DNA from: RBG-16-66-20 sp052386675
Lineage (GTDB): Bacteria; Pseudomonadota; Gammaproteobacteria; Burkholderiales; SG8-39
Assembly (NCBI GenBank): GCA_052386675.1
Contig: JBQTJX010000019.1
Coordinates: 62,001-126,000, forward strand
Direction: 5' to 3'
Length of the DNA stretch: 64,000 nucleotides
Of the stretch, positions 53,229 through 60,336 are shown in pieces (position 1 is the first letter of the stretch; the number at the start of each line of letters is the position of its first letter). The notes below the pieces were generated by a model. It worked only from the letters and a program-made list of their open reading frames with translations, searched no databases and was not told where the DNA came from. Both the position numbers and the translations under genes were made by a program.

Positions 53229-53461
53229 GGCGCGAACCTTCGGTCGAAGAACGCATTGTGGACCGTTTCGCCGTCCGGGAGAAGTACCACCCGGAGATAG
53301 CGATTCTCCGCCTCCGGGATTTGCACCCACCTCTGGATACGGCCGTCGGCTTGTACCTTTTCCCTGATGGGCGACCGGATGGCCCGTTCGATCCATTCAT
53401 CGCCGATCCCCGCCCTGTCCGGGCGACTGCGCAGTGCATCGAAATAGCGGGTCGACTTCAT
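53225..53461 (-). CDS. DUF4258 protein, probable toxin (cassette 4, first gene)
   Basis: 78 residues, small and basic, with the DUF4258 pattern (SRPDRAGIGDEWIERAIRSP, GRIQRWVQI, NRYLRVVLLPDGETVHNAFFDRRF). It resembles RelE/BrnT-like small toxins in size and partner arrangement. It starts about 20 bases after attC-like site D and overlaps its DUF2283 partner by four bases. Toxicity is inferred. Confidence 0.75.
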   Translation of the reverse strand: MKSTRYFDALRSRPDRAGIGDEWIERAIRSPIREKVQADGRIQRWVQIPEAENRYLRVVLLPDGETVHNAFFDRRFAP

Positions 53462-53482
53462 CTGACAGATCGTCTTGGTTGG

Positions 53483-53578
53483 GGCTTACGTTGCGGTGTG
53501 GGGCGCGCCGCACGCGCGGTGCTCGGGCTCGCACTGACGCTTGCTCGCGGCGCGTCCCGCACCAGCGCGAAGTTAGAT
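53483..53578 (-). other. attC-like site D
   Basis: On the minus strand it opens with ATCTAAC (53578-53572), which holds the stop of the upstream gene. A long stem pairs GGTGCGGGACGCGCCGC (53563-53547) with GCGGCGCGCCCCACACC (53511-53495), 15 of 17 positions. The closing core box is degenerate (around 53483-53489). Confidence 0.65.
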
Positions 53579-54193
53579 GTCACCTATGCGCCCCCTCAAG
53601 CTTGACGCGATTCCGTGAAGCGCTGTGCGCTCCCTCGAGAACGGTCGCGTGGACCAGTTAAGGTAGTAGCCGGGGCCTGAACTGCTTGACGCAAAGGACG
53701 ACAGTTCCGCTTTGGCCGACAGATCAGACAGCTCACCTGATGCTGAACAGAAAGAGAGAATGGCTGAGTCTTGCCGCGGATAGTCGCTTGGCCAAAGCGG
53801 ACTTTCTGGTCGAAACACATACGTCATCTGACGAAGGGTCATTGTTGATACTGGAAACACCGTTGTGATGCTCGTCAGCCGCTTGGCGTCGAGGCGTTTT
53901 AGAAATGACTCGGTATTGATCTCGGAAACGACCAAAGCTCGATTTTCCGCGATGAAGGCGAGCGAGGGAAGCTCGTCGATGTAGAACACGGTGCCTTGCA
54001 CCCGTTTGGCCTCACAGAAGGCCTTAGCCGTATCCATTGTGGAGTGCATGCACCCTGGCGAGTAGCGGGTAATCCAAGTGCTCCACCACGCGTTTCTGCC
54101 GGTTGTGACGTAGTAGAGCTTTACAGCCTTTACGTCACGGACCAGATACCGGAGGTCGTCGTCCTGCGCATGGGATGCGGCAATGAGTTCCAT
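53573..54193 (-). CDS. Hypothetical protein (cassette 3)
   Basis: 206 residues from ATG 54193, which lies seven bases after the GTTGGAT core of site C. No family recognised. The protein has a C-terminal Ser-rich stretch (about 150-165) and ends GRIGDI; no signal peptide. Base composition is less GC-rich than the flanking chromosome, in keeping with a cassette gene. The stop is inside the attC core of site D. Confidence 0.6.
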   Translation of the reverse strand: MELIAASHAQDDDLRYLVRDVKAVKLYYVTTGRNAWWSTWITRYSPGCMHSTMDTAKAFCEAKRVQGTVFYIDELPSLAFIAENRALVVSEINTESFLKRLDAKRLTSITTVFPVSTMTLRQMTYVFRPESPLWPSDYPRQDSAILSFCSASGELSDLSAKAELSSFASSSSGPGYYLNWSTRPFSRERTALHGIASSLRGRIGDI

Positions 54194-54199
54194 GGTGAC

Positions 54200-54263
54200 A
54201 TCCAACGTCTGGCTTCAGGCGCGCGGCGCTCTTGACGCGTCGTCCTGAAAGCCGTTGTTCGGT
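54200..54263 (-). other. attC-like site C
   Basis: On the minus strand it opens with ACCGAAC (54263-54257, one mismatch to consensus) and closes with GTTGGAT (54206-54200, perfect). CAACGGCTTTCAGG and CCTGAAGCC..CGTTG pair with one extra base. 64 bases long, with a loop of about 24 bases. Confidence 0.75.
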
Positions 54264-54294
54264 GGCACACGCGCTCGAAGGTACCCAGAGGCGA

Positions 54295-55272
54295 TCATTC
54301 GATCACCATATCGGCGCGCAACAATAGCTCCTTCGAAATCGTTAGGCCGAGCTGCTTAGCCGTCGCTCTATTTACTGTCAGTTCAAAGATCGTAGGCTGC
54401 TCGACTGGCAAATCACTCGGCTTTGCCCCCTTAAGTATCTTGTCCACGTAGGTTGCCGCCCGCCGCGTGAATGCGCCATAGTTCTGGCCGTAAGCGAGCA
54501 ACGCGCCTCTTTCCGCATAGATCCGCGTGGTCGCAATCGACGCGATCCGGTGCTTGAGTGCTGTTCGCGCAATCAGTGTGGCGTGGGTGTTAAATAGCGC
54601 ACTCGGTAAAACGATTGCTGCGGTGACCTGTTCCTTCGCCAACAATGCAAACGAGCTCTCGATATCCTCCAGCCTCGGAGCGTAAGCTACCGGAGCCTTG
54701 CCCCCGAGCTGTTGCGCTGCGCTCTGGATGTTCTTGACGTGCCATTGAACCGTCGGCTGATTGGGATCAGCAAGAACACCAACTTGGCTCCGTGGGGCAA
54801 CAAGCTTTGCCAATTCGAGCCACTTGGCAGAGGTATCGGTCGTAGCGAGGGACAGCCCTGTGATGTTTCCGCCTGGTCGCGCAAGAGAGGCGATGAACCC
54901 GCTCGAGACCGGATCTCCAGCGTACGACATGACAATTGGAATCGTGGAAGTTGCCTGTTTGGCCGCCCGGACTGCGGCTGTACCCGCGCCAACAATCACG
55001 TCAACCTCTCTATTGACTAGGTCGGCGGCTTGCCCAGCAAGACGGTCGACGTGACCTTCGGCGAATCGCCACTCAATGACGAGATTCTTTCCAACTTCAT
55101 AGCCAAGTTCGCGCATGCCGTCGGGGAATTGTTCAAAGTAGGGTAGGCGTGTGACTGGCGCGATAAACCCGACGCGCCAGACCTTGGATCTTGGCTGAGC
55201 AAGCGCAATCCGGGGCAAAGTGAGCAACGCACCCACGGCCAATAAGAAATGCCTGCGTATTGACTGGTTCAT
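54295..55272 (-). CDS. ABC_sub_bind family substrate-binding protein (cassette 2)
   Basis: 325 residues with a Tat/Sec-like signal (RRHFLLAVGALLTLPRIALAQ). The PF04392-type fold is clear (VWRVGFIAPVTRLPYFEQF, NLVIEWRFAEGHVDRL, VGAGTAAVRAAKQA, YVDKILKGAKPSDLPVEQP, LLLRADMVIE). No transporter partner is nearby. It is related to the chromosomal protein at 9261, but its DNA is less GC-rich, and it sits between two attC-like sites. An exported binding protein is an unusual cassette cargo. Confidence 0.83.
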   Translation of the reverse strand: MNQSIRRHFLLAVGALLTLPRIALAQPRSKVWRVGFIAPVTRLPYFEQFPDGMRELGYEVGKNLVIEWRFAEGHVDRLAGQAADLVNREVDVIVGAGTAAVRAAKQATSTIPIVMSYAGDPVSSGFIASLARPGGNITGLSLATTDTSAKWLELAKLVAPRSQVGVLADPNQPTVQWHVKNIQSAAQQLGGKAPVAYAPRLEDIESSFALLAKEQVTAAIVLPSALFNTHATLIARTALKHRIASIATTRIYAERGALLAYGQNYGAFTRRAATYVDKILKGAKPSDLPVEQPTIFELTVNRATAKQLGLTISKELLLRADMVIE

Positions 55273-55375
55273 ATTCGCTCTATGGAAAGGCTACCAACTA
55301 ATATAGCTCTGAGTTTCTGCGATGCATCGCTGCAGCTATTTGGGGCACTGCGCTCTTTCGCATCAGTATCGTGCC

Positions 55376-55450
55376 ATCGAACGTCCACGTTCACGGCGCG
55401 GGCCGAGCGCGCAGCACGAGGACCGTCGGCCGCGCAACGCGTTGTTAGAT
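55376..55450 (-). other. attC-like site B
   Basis: On the minus strand it opens with ATCTAACAACG (55450 down), holding the TAA stop of cassette 1, and closes with GTTCGAT (55382-55376), one mismatch from pairing with the opening core. Inner arms GCGCGGCC (55435-55428) and GGCCCGCGC (55404-55396) pair with one bulged base. 75 bases. The GCATCTAAC at the end of the gene is the usual look of an integron cassette. Confidence 0.8.
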
Positions 55451-56140
55451 GCCATTCTTCTGCCTCTCGAGTTCTGCGTCGTTATTCTTGAGCCAAGCCT
55501 CAAGAGCCTCAAACTGTTCTGACCAGACCTTATCGTACTCGTGCTCGAACACGGCATACACGAAGCTCATGGCTGGTTCCTGCTCTGGCCCGAACACTTG
55601 CACCCAGCGATTTGAGAATGACGTTTCATATTTTTCGGGGTCGCTTGAGGAGTAGGTATACAAAACCCCGTCAAAGTTTGGGTGGACGCTTTCACTGAGT
55701 CGGTCGTACATGGATTGAAGGCCGGGATGCTCCTTTTCAGCCTTTTCCAGGATCTTGAGAACGTGAATCGCGGTGTGTGATGCACCCGGTGTGCGTGAAC
55801 CCAGAAGCATCTGTTTGGTGAGTGCGTCGAAATCAAAAAACGAGTATGCCCCTGCCACTACAGCGGCCATTCGCTGATTCAGGAATATCAGTAGCGCAAG
55901 AGTTTCAATGCCAGCACGGAGCAATGCGCGGGCACCGAGGAGATGTTGGTGCTCCGTTAGAAGAAGTGTCTGTTGCGCGAGATCGTGCATCCGCCAGAAC
56001 AGCGTCTCGCGTAGCACCATGCCTCTGAACGGAGCTTTCCACTTATGCGCTACGGGGCAACGAGCCAGGAGTCCAGCTACCGGCACGTTCTGACATCGAG
56101 ATTGAGACCAGCGCGCGATCCGTTCCCCTGGGCTTTCCAT
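55445..56140 (-). CDS. Hypothetical helical protein (cassette 1)
   Basis: 231 residues from ATG 56140, directly after GTTAGATGCC of site A. An open extension upstream to 56308 runs through the attC-like site and the palindrome and is not protein-like. Helical, with ARALLRAGIETLALLIFLNQ and YDRLSESVHPNFDG, patterns that recall DUF5677/HEPN-like families (weak resemblance). It may be soluble. Its stop is inside attC-like site B. Confidence 0.6.
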   Translation of the reverse strand: MESPGERIARWSQSRCQNVPVAGLLARCPVAHKWKAPFRGMVLRETLFWRMHDLAQQTLLLTEHQHLLGARALLRAGIETLALLIFLNQRMAAVVAGAYSFFDFDALTKQMLLGSRTPGASHTAIHVLKILEKAEKEHPGLQSMYDRLSESVHPNFDGVLYTYSSSDPEKYETSFSNRWVQVFGPEQEPAMSFVYAVFEHEYDKVWSEQFEALEAWLKNNDAELERQKNGI

Positions 56141-56143
56141 GGC

Positions 56144-56220
56144 ATCTAACTTGATGTTTAGGCAGCACACCGCCGCCAAGAAAAGCATATACCTCTGGAC
56201 GCAAACATCCAATCCCAGAT
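56144..56220 (-). other. attC-like site A (first site, next to dinB)
   Basis: On the minus strand it closes with GTTAGAT (56150-56144), four bases before the start of cassette 1. Arms TTGGATGTTT (56212-56203) and AAACATCAA (56159-56151) pair with one bulged base. The opening core is degenerate (ATCTGGG at 56220-56214). No gene lies between this site and the palindrome at 56264, so it may be a remnant of a lost cassette or of attI. Confidence 0.6.
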
Positions 56221-56263
56221 ACTTGAGTTCGGCCAACAGATCGGGTGCTTGCCTAGGACGCAA

Positions 56264-56283
56264 ATGTAACCGAGCGGTTACAT
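56264..56283. repeat. Palindrome copy 3, high-coordinate edge of the cassette block
   Basis: ATGTAACCGAGCGGTTACAT, the same palindrome with one central base changed. It lies about 20 bases after the dinB stop and before the first attC-like site. Confidence 0.88.
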
Positions 56284-56304
56284 CCTGGCTCCTCCCAGGC
56301 CTCC

Positions 56305-57354
56305 TCACCCGCGGTCCGGCACCAACCCGTGCACCCCCGCTCCCAGCAGCCGCACCGGCCGCTTCCCCGCATCCGTCCGCTCCAGCAACGCCACGGCGCG
56401 CGAGGCGATGTCGTCCGCGTCACGCCCGGGCATGGTCGAGGTATGGCTGCGCGTGACCAGCGAAAAATCGTCGTAGCGCACCTTGATGGTCACGGTGCGC
56501 GCCACCAGCCGCTTGCGCTCCAGCCACGCAGCGGTCTTGCGCGCGAGTCGCTCCATCTCGGCGCGGACCTCCCGCAGTTCCGTAAGGTCCTCCGGATAGG
56601 TGGTTTCGTTGCTGCCGGACTTGGAAGGACGGTCGGGCGTGACGCGGCGCGGATCGTCGCCGCGGGAGAGCCGAAGCAGCCAGTCGGCCTGGTTGCCGAC
56701 TGCGCCGCGCAACTGCGCCGGATCCGCGGTCCGGACCTGCACCAGTTTCTCGATGCCGATTCGCCGCAGCTTGCCCGCGGTGACCGGCCCCACGCCCCAG
56801 AGCGCCTCCACCGGCAGTTTCTGCAGGAAGGACTCGACCCGCTCGGGCGCGATCACGGTCAGGCCGTCGGGCTTCTTCCAGCCGGAGGCAATCTTGGCGA
56901 GGAACTTGTTGGGCGCGACGCCGGCGGAGGCGGTGAGCCGGAGCTGGTCGCGGATCTGCTGCTTGAGCCGGCGGGCGACTTCCATGGCGAGGGGCTCGCC
57001 CCAGCTGTTTTCGGTGACATCCAGGTAGGCCTCGTCCAGGGACAGCGGCTCCACCAGGGGCGTGCAGGCGCGGAACAGGGCCAGCACCTGCTGCGAGACG
57101 GCGCGGTAGCGGGTGAAGTCCGGCCGGACCATGGCCAGCTCCGGGCACAGCCGCAGCGCACGGGCCATGGGCATGGCGGATCGCACGCCGAAGGCGCGCG
57201 CCTCGTAGCTGCAGGCGGCGACCACGCCGCGGGACTCGGGCGAGCCGCCCACCGCGAGCGGCCGCCCGCGCAGCGAAGGATCGTCGCGCTGCTCCACGGA
57301 GGCGTAGAACGCGTCCATGTCGATGTGGAGGATCCGGCGCAAGGTGTCGGCCAC
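56305..57354 (-). CDS. dinB: DNA polymerase IV (DinB)
   Basis: 349 residues. Y-family polymerase with catalytic acidic residues in ILHIDMDAFYASVEQ and LSLDEAYLDVTE, and the HhH region VGPVTAGKLRRIGI. It copies damaged templates and raises mutation rate. No beta-clamp motif beyond the short C-terminus is obvious. It is in the same direction as the cassette array, so its transcript could run into the array. Confidence 0.95.
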   Translation of the reverse strand: MADTLRRILHIDMDAFYASVEQRDDPSLRGRPLAVGGSPESRGVVAACSYEARAFGVRSAMPMARALRLCPELAMVRPDFTRYRAVSQQVLALFRACTPLVEPLSLDEAYLDVTENSWGEPLAMEVARRLKQQIRDQLRLTASAGVAPNKFLAKIASGWKKPDGLTVIAPERVESFLQKLPVEALWGVGPVTAGKLRRIGIEKLVQVRTADPAQLRGAVGNQADWLLRLSRGDDPRRVTPDRPSKSGSNETTYPEDLTELREVRAEMERLARKTAAWLERKRLVARTVTIKVRYDDFSLVTRSHTSTMPGRDADDIASRAVALLERTDAGKRPVRLLGAGVHGLVPDRG

Positions 57355-57391
57355 TGCGGTGCGCAGTTTAGATTAGGATTCGCCTCGAATC

Positions 57392-59212
57392 ATGGAACAC
57401 GGCAGTTCATTCCTCGTCCAGGGGATCGTCTTCCTCGGCGCCGCGGTGCTCGCGGTGGCGGTCGCGCATCGTCTCGGGCTGGGCGCGGTCGCCGGCTACC
57501 TGCTGGCGGGCATCGCCATCGGCCCGTTCGGCCTGAAGCTGGTCGGCAACGTAGACAACGTGCGCCATTTCGCCGAGCTGGGCGTGGTGTTCCTGCTGTT
57601 CGTGATCGGCCTGGAGCTGGAGCCCAAGCGCCTGTGGCAGATGCGGGTCCGGCTGCTGTCGCTGGGCGCCTCGCAGGTGTTCGGCTCGATCGCGCTGATC
57701 GCGCTCGTTGCGTGGGCCGCTGGGGTGGACTGGCGCGTCGGCGTGGTGGCGGGGATGGCGCTCGCGCTGTCCTCCACCGCGCTCGCGCTCACACCGCTCA
57801 GCGAGCGCGGCGCGATGAAGACCCAGGGCGGGCAGTCGGTGTTCGCGATCCTGCTGTTCCAGGACATCGCCGTGATCCCGATGCTGACCATCCTTGCCCT
57901 CATGGGCACCACCGGCTCAGCAACCACGCTGTCCTGGACGGGTGGGCTGTTCGCCGCGGGCGTGATCGCCGCCACCCTGGTCGGCGGCCACTACCTGATG
58001 CGGCCGGTGTTCCGCTACGTGGCGCGGATGCGCCAGCGCGAGATCTTCACCGCGCTCGCCCTGCTGCTCGTGATCGGTATCGCCGGGGCCTACGAGAAGG
58101 CCGGCCTGTCCATGGCGCTGGGGAGTTTCCTCGCCGGCGTGCTGCTCGCGGAATCCGAGTACCGCCACGAAATCGAGGCGGCAGTGGAGCCGTTCAAGGG
58201 CCTGCTGCTCGGCCTGTTCTTCGTCGCCGTGGGCATGAGCGTGGATTTCGGGCTGCTGTTGGGCGAGCCGCTGCTGATCCTGGGCATCATCCTCGGCCTG
58301 TTCGCGGTCAAAAGCGCGGTGCTCTGGATCATCGCGCGCGCGGCGAAGCTGCCCCCGGGCGAGACGCCGCTGTTCATCCTGCTGCTTGCGCAGGGCGGCG
58401 AGTTCGCCTTCGTGCTGCTCACGCTCGGCGTGCAGCAGCAGGTGCTGCCGCTGGGGACCGCGCAGGCGGTGACGCTGGCGGTGGCCCTGTCCATGCTGAG
58501 CACGCCGTTCCTGCTCATCCTGCACGACAAGGTCCTCGTGCCGCGCCTGAAAGTCGACGCGCCGGCACGTGCGGAGGACACCCCGGAGGAGGGCAAGGTG
58601 ATCGTCGCCGGCCTTGGCCGCGTTGGCCAGGTGGTGGCACGGCTTCTGCACGGGGCGGGCCACGACCCGACCATCCTTGACGACGACCCGGACCACGTCG
58701 AGCAGTCGCGCCGCTTCGGTTTTCGCGTGTTCTACGGCGACGCCATGCGCGTGGACCTGCTGGAGGCGGCTGGCGCGGCGAGTGCACAGTTCCTCATCAT
58801 CACGCTGGACGACCCGGATGCGACCTCGCGCCTGGCGCGGACCGCTGTCAAGCATTTCCCGAACCTGCGCGTCATTGCGCGCGCGCGCGACATGCGGCAC
58901 CTGTTCGAACTGCGGGACATCGGCGTCGAGATCATCGAGCGCGAGACCTTCCAGTCCGCGCTGGCGCTTGGCCGCGCCGCGCTTGCCGCGGTGGGCGGCA
59001 ATGCCGAGCGCGCGGCGCGCGCCGCACAGCGCTTCGCCGAGCACGACAACGTGGTGCTGGCGAAGCTCTATGCGGTGCACAAGGACGAAGCCGGTGAGAA
59101 CGTGTCGGTGTCCAACGAGCTGCGCGAGCAGTTCGCGCAGACGCTCAGGGAGGACGAGGCGGCCATCGAGGCGGAGGCGAGGTCCGGGCCCGCCGGAAAG
59201 CCGGTAGCGTGA
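57392..59212 (+). CDS. Kef/CPA2-type monovalent cation:proton antiporter with TrkA-N domain
   Basis: 606 residues: about 12 membrane helices (1-380; FLLFVIGLELEPKRLWQM, ALALSSTALAL, FLAGVLLAESEYRHEIE) and a cytoplasmic NAD-binding TrkA-N domain (VIVAGLGRVGQVVARLL near 400). KefB/C proteins release potassium when electrophiles form glutathione adducts. Its stop overlaps the next gene (GTGA at 59209). Confidence 0.92.
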   Translation: MEHGSSFLVQGIVFLGAAVLAVAVAHRLGLGAVAGYLLAGIAIGPFGLKLVGNVDNVRHFAELGVVFLLFVIGLELEPKRLWQMRVRLLSLGASQVFGSIALIALVAWAAGVDWRVGVVAGMALALSSTALALTPLSERGAMKTQGGQSVFAILLFQDIAVIPMLTILALMGTTGSATTLSWTGGLFAAGVIAATLVGGHYLMRPVFRYVARMRQREIFTALALLLVIGIAGAYEKAGLSMALGSFLAGVLLAESEYRHEIEAAVEPFKGLLLGLFFVAVGMSVDFGLLLGEPLLILGIILGLFAVKSAVLWIIARAAKLPPGETPLFILLLAQGGEFAFVLLTLGVQQQVLPLGTAQAVTLAVALSMLSTPFLLILHDKVLVPRLKVDAPARAEDTPEEGKVIVAGLGRVGQVVARLLHGAGHDPTILDDDPDHVEQSRRFGFRVFYGDAMRVDLLEAAGAASAQFLIITLDDPDATSRLARTAVKHFPNLRVIARARDMRHLFELRDIGVEIIERETFQSALALGRAALAAVGGNAERAARAAQRFAEHDNVVLAKLYAVHKDEAGENVSVSNELREQFAQTLREDEAAIEAEARSGPAGKPVA

Positions 59213-60336
59213 AGATCGTGATCGCCGGCGCCGGGCCTGCCGGTTTGCTATTCGCGCTGCTCGCCAGGCGCCGCCACCCGGATTGGGCGGTGGAGGTCTT
59301 CGAGCAGAATCCTCCGGACGCTACCTTCGGTTTCGGCGTGGTGTTCTCCGAGGGCGCGCTCGCGTTTCTCGAGCGCGACGCCGCGGACCTGCACCGGCTG
59401 CTTACCGCGCGCATGGAAGCCTGGCCGATGCAGCGCATCGTGCATCGCGGCGAGGCGGTGGACATAGACGGCAACGGCTTCTCCGCGATCGGACGGCTGG
59501 CGCTGCTGCAGTTTCTCCAGCCGCTGTGCCGCGAGGCGGGCGTGGTCATGCATTACCGCCAGGCGATCGCCTCCGCCGCGGACCTGGGCGATGCGGACCT
59601 CGTGGTGGCGGCCGACGGCGTGAACTCCACGCTGCGGACGGGACACGAAGCGGCGTTCGGCACGCGCATCGAGTGGCTCGGCAACCGCTTCGCCTGGTAC
59701 GGCGTCGAGCACCCGTTCGAATGCCTGACGCTTACCTTCCGCGACCATCCGGACGGGGCCTTCGTCGCGCATCATTACCGCTATGCGCCCGCGATGAGCA
59801 CCTTCCTGGTCGAATGCGACGAGGCCACCTGGCGCAAGGCCGGGCTGGACGCGATGCCGGAGGCGGACTCCCGCGCCTACTGCGAGCGGGTGTTCGCCGC
59901 GGACCTGGGCGGCAAGCGGCTCCTATCGAACAAATCCGTCTGGCGCCGGTTCCCCCTGCTGTCGAATGTGCGCTGGAGCGCCGGCAACGTCGTCCTGCTG
60001 GGCGACGCCCTGCGCACCATGCATTTCTCCATCGGCTCGGGCACCCGGGCCGCGTTCGAGGACGCCATCGCGCTCGATCGCGCCTTCGACGAGGCGGGCA
60101 AGGATGTACCCGCCGCCCTGGCCGCATTCGAGCGCATCCGCCGGCCGGTGGTGGACAAGCTCCACGCCGCGGCCAACCGTAGCTCGTACTGGTACGAGAA
60201 GTTCCCGGAGAAGATGGCGCGCTTCGGTGCCGTCGGCCTTGCCTACGACTACATGGCGCGCAGCGGGCGATTGTCGGACGATCGCCTGGCGCAGATGGCG
60301 CCGAAGTTCATGGCGAAGGTGGCGGCGGCGAAATGA
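59209..60336 (+). CDS. FAD-dependent monooxygenase related to aryl-CoA hydroxylases
   Basis: 375 residues, GTG start. FAD motif IVIAGAGPAGLLFALLARR, then DLVVAADGVNS and GNVVLLGDALRTMHFSIGSGT. NPPDATFGFGVVFSEGAL and HFSIGSGT closely resemble the N-terminal half of salicylyl-CoA 5-hydroxylase and 2-aminobenzoyl-CoA monooxygenase (from memory). Those proteins carry a C-terminal old-yellow-enzyme domain, which is absent here. An aryl-CoA substrate is plausible. Confidence 0.83.
   Translation: MKIVIAGAGPAGLLFALLARRRHPDWAVEVFEQNPPDATFGFGVVFSEGALAFLERDAADLHRLLTARMEAWPMQRIVHRGEAVDIDGNGFSAIGRLALLQFLQPLCREAGVVMHYRQAIASAADLGDADLVVAADGVNSTLRTGHEAAFGTRIEWLGNRFAWYGVEHPFECLTLTFRDHPDGAFVAHHYRYAPAMSTFLVECDEATWRKAGLDAMPEADSRAYCERVFAADLGGKRLLSNKSVWRRFPLLSNVRWSAGNVVLLGDALRTMHFSIGSGTRAAFEDAIALDRAFDEAGKDVPAALAAFERIRRPVVDKLHAAANRSSYWYEKFPEKMARFGAVGLAYDYMARSGRLSDDRLAQMAPKFMAKVAAAK

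Larger units (their letters stand above)
52705..56283 (-). mobile_element. Integron-type gene-cassette array without integrase (CALIN-like)
   Basis: Six minus-strand genes separated or preceded by five attC-like sites (coordinates given separately). Each site has an imperfect stem, and four of the five pair arms with at least one unpaired base; core boxes fit or nearly fit RYYYAAC and GTTRRRY. Stop codons of three genes lie inside a core box, and two start codons lie within a few bases of one. The block is less GC-rich than its surroundings. No tyrosine recombinase is present in the window; dinB, in the same direction, occupies the place where intI/attI would be expected. The block is bracketed by copies of one palindrome. 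Confidence 0.8.

Noticed and set aside
52705..56283. Array block as a transposon or IS element
   Set aside because: No transposase gene and no terminal inverted repeats beyond the short palindrome; the attC-like sites explain the layout better.
52705..56283. Hairpins between accessory genes as a CRISPR array or as plain terminators
   Set aside because: They are not regularly spaced repeats with spacers, and they lack T runs; four of the five show bulged arms, and they carry core boxes as in attC.
55445..56308. Start of the first cassette gene at 56308
   Set aside because: The extra 56 residues would be translated from the palindrome and the attC-like site; the ATG at 56140 sits right after the core box.
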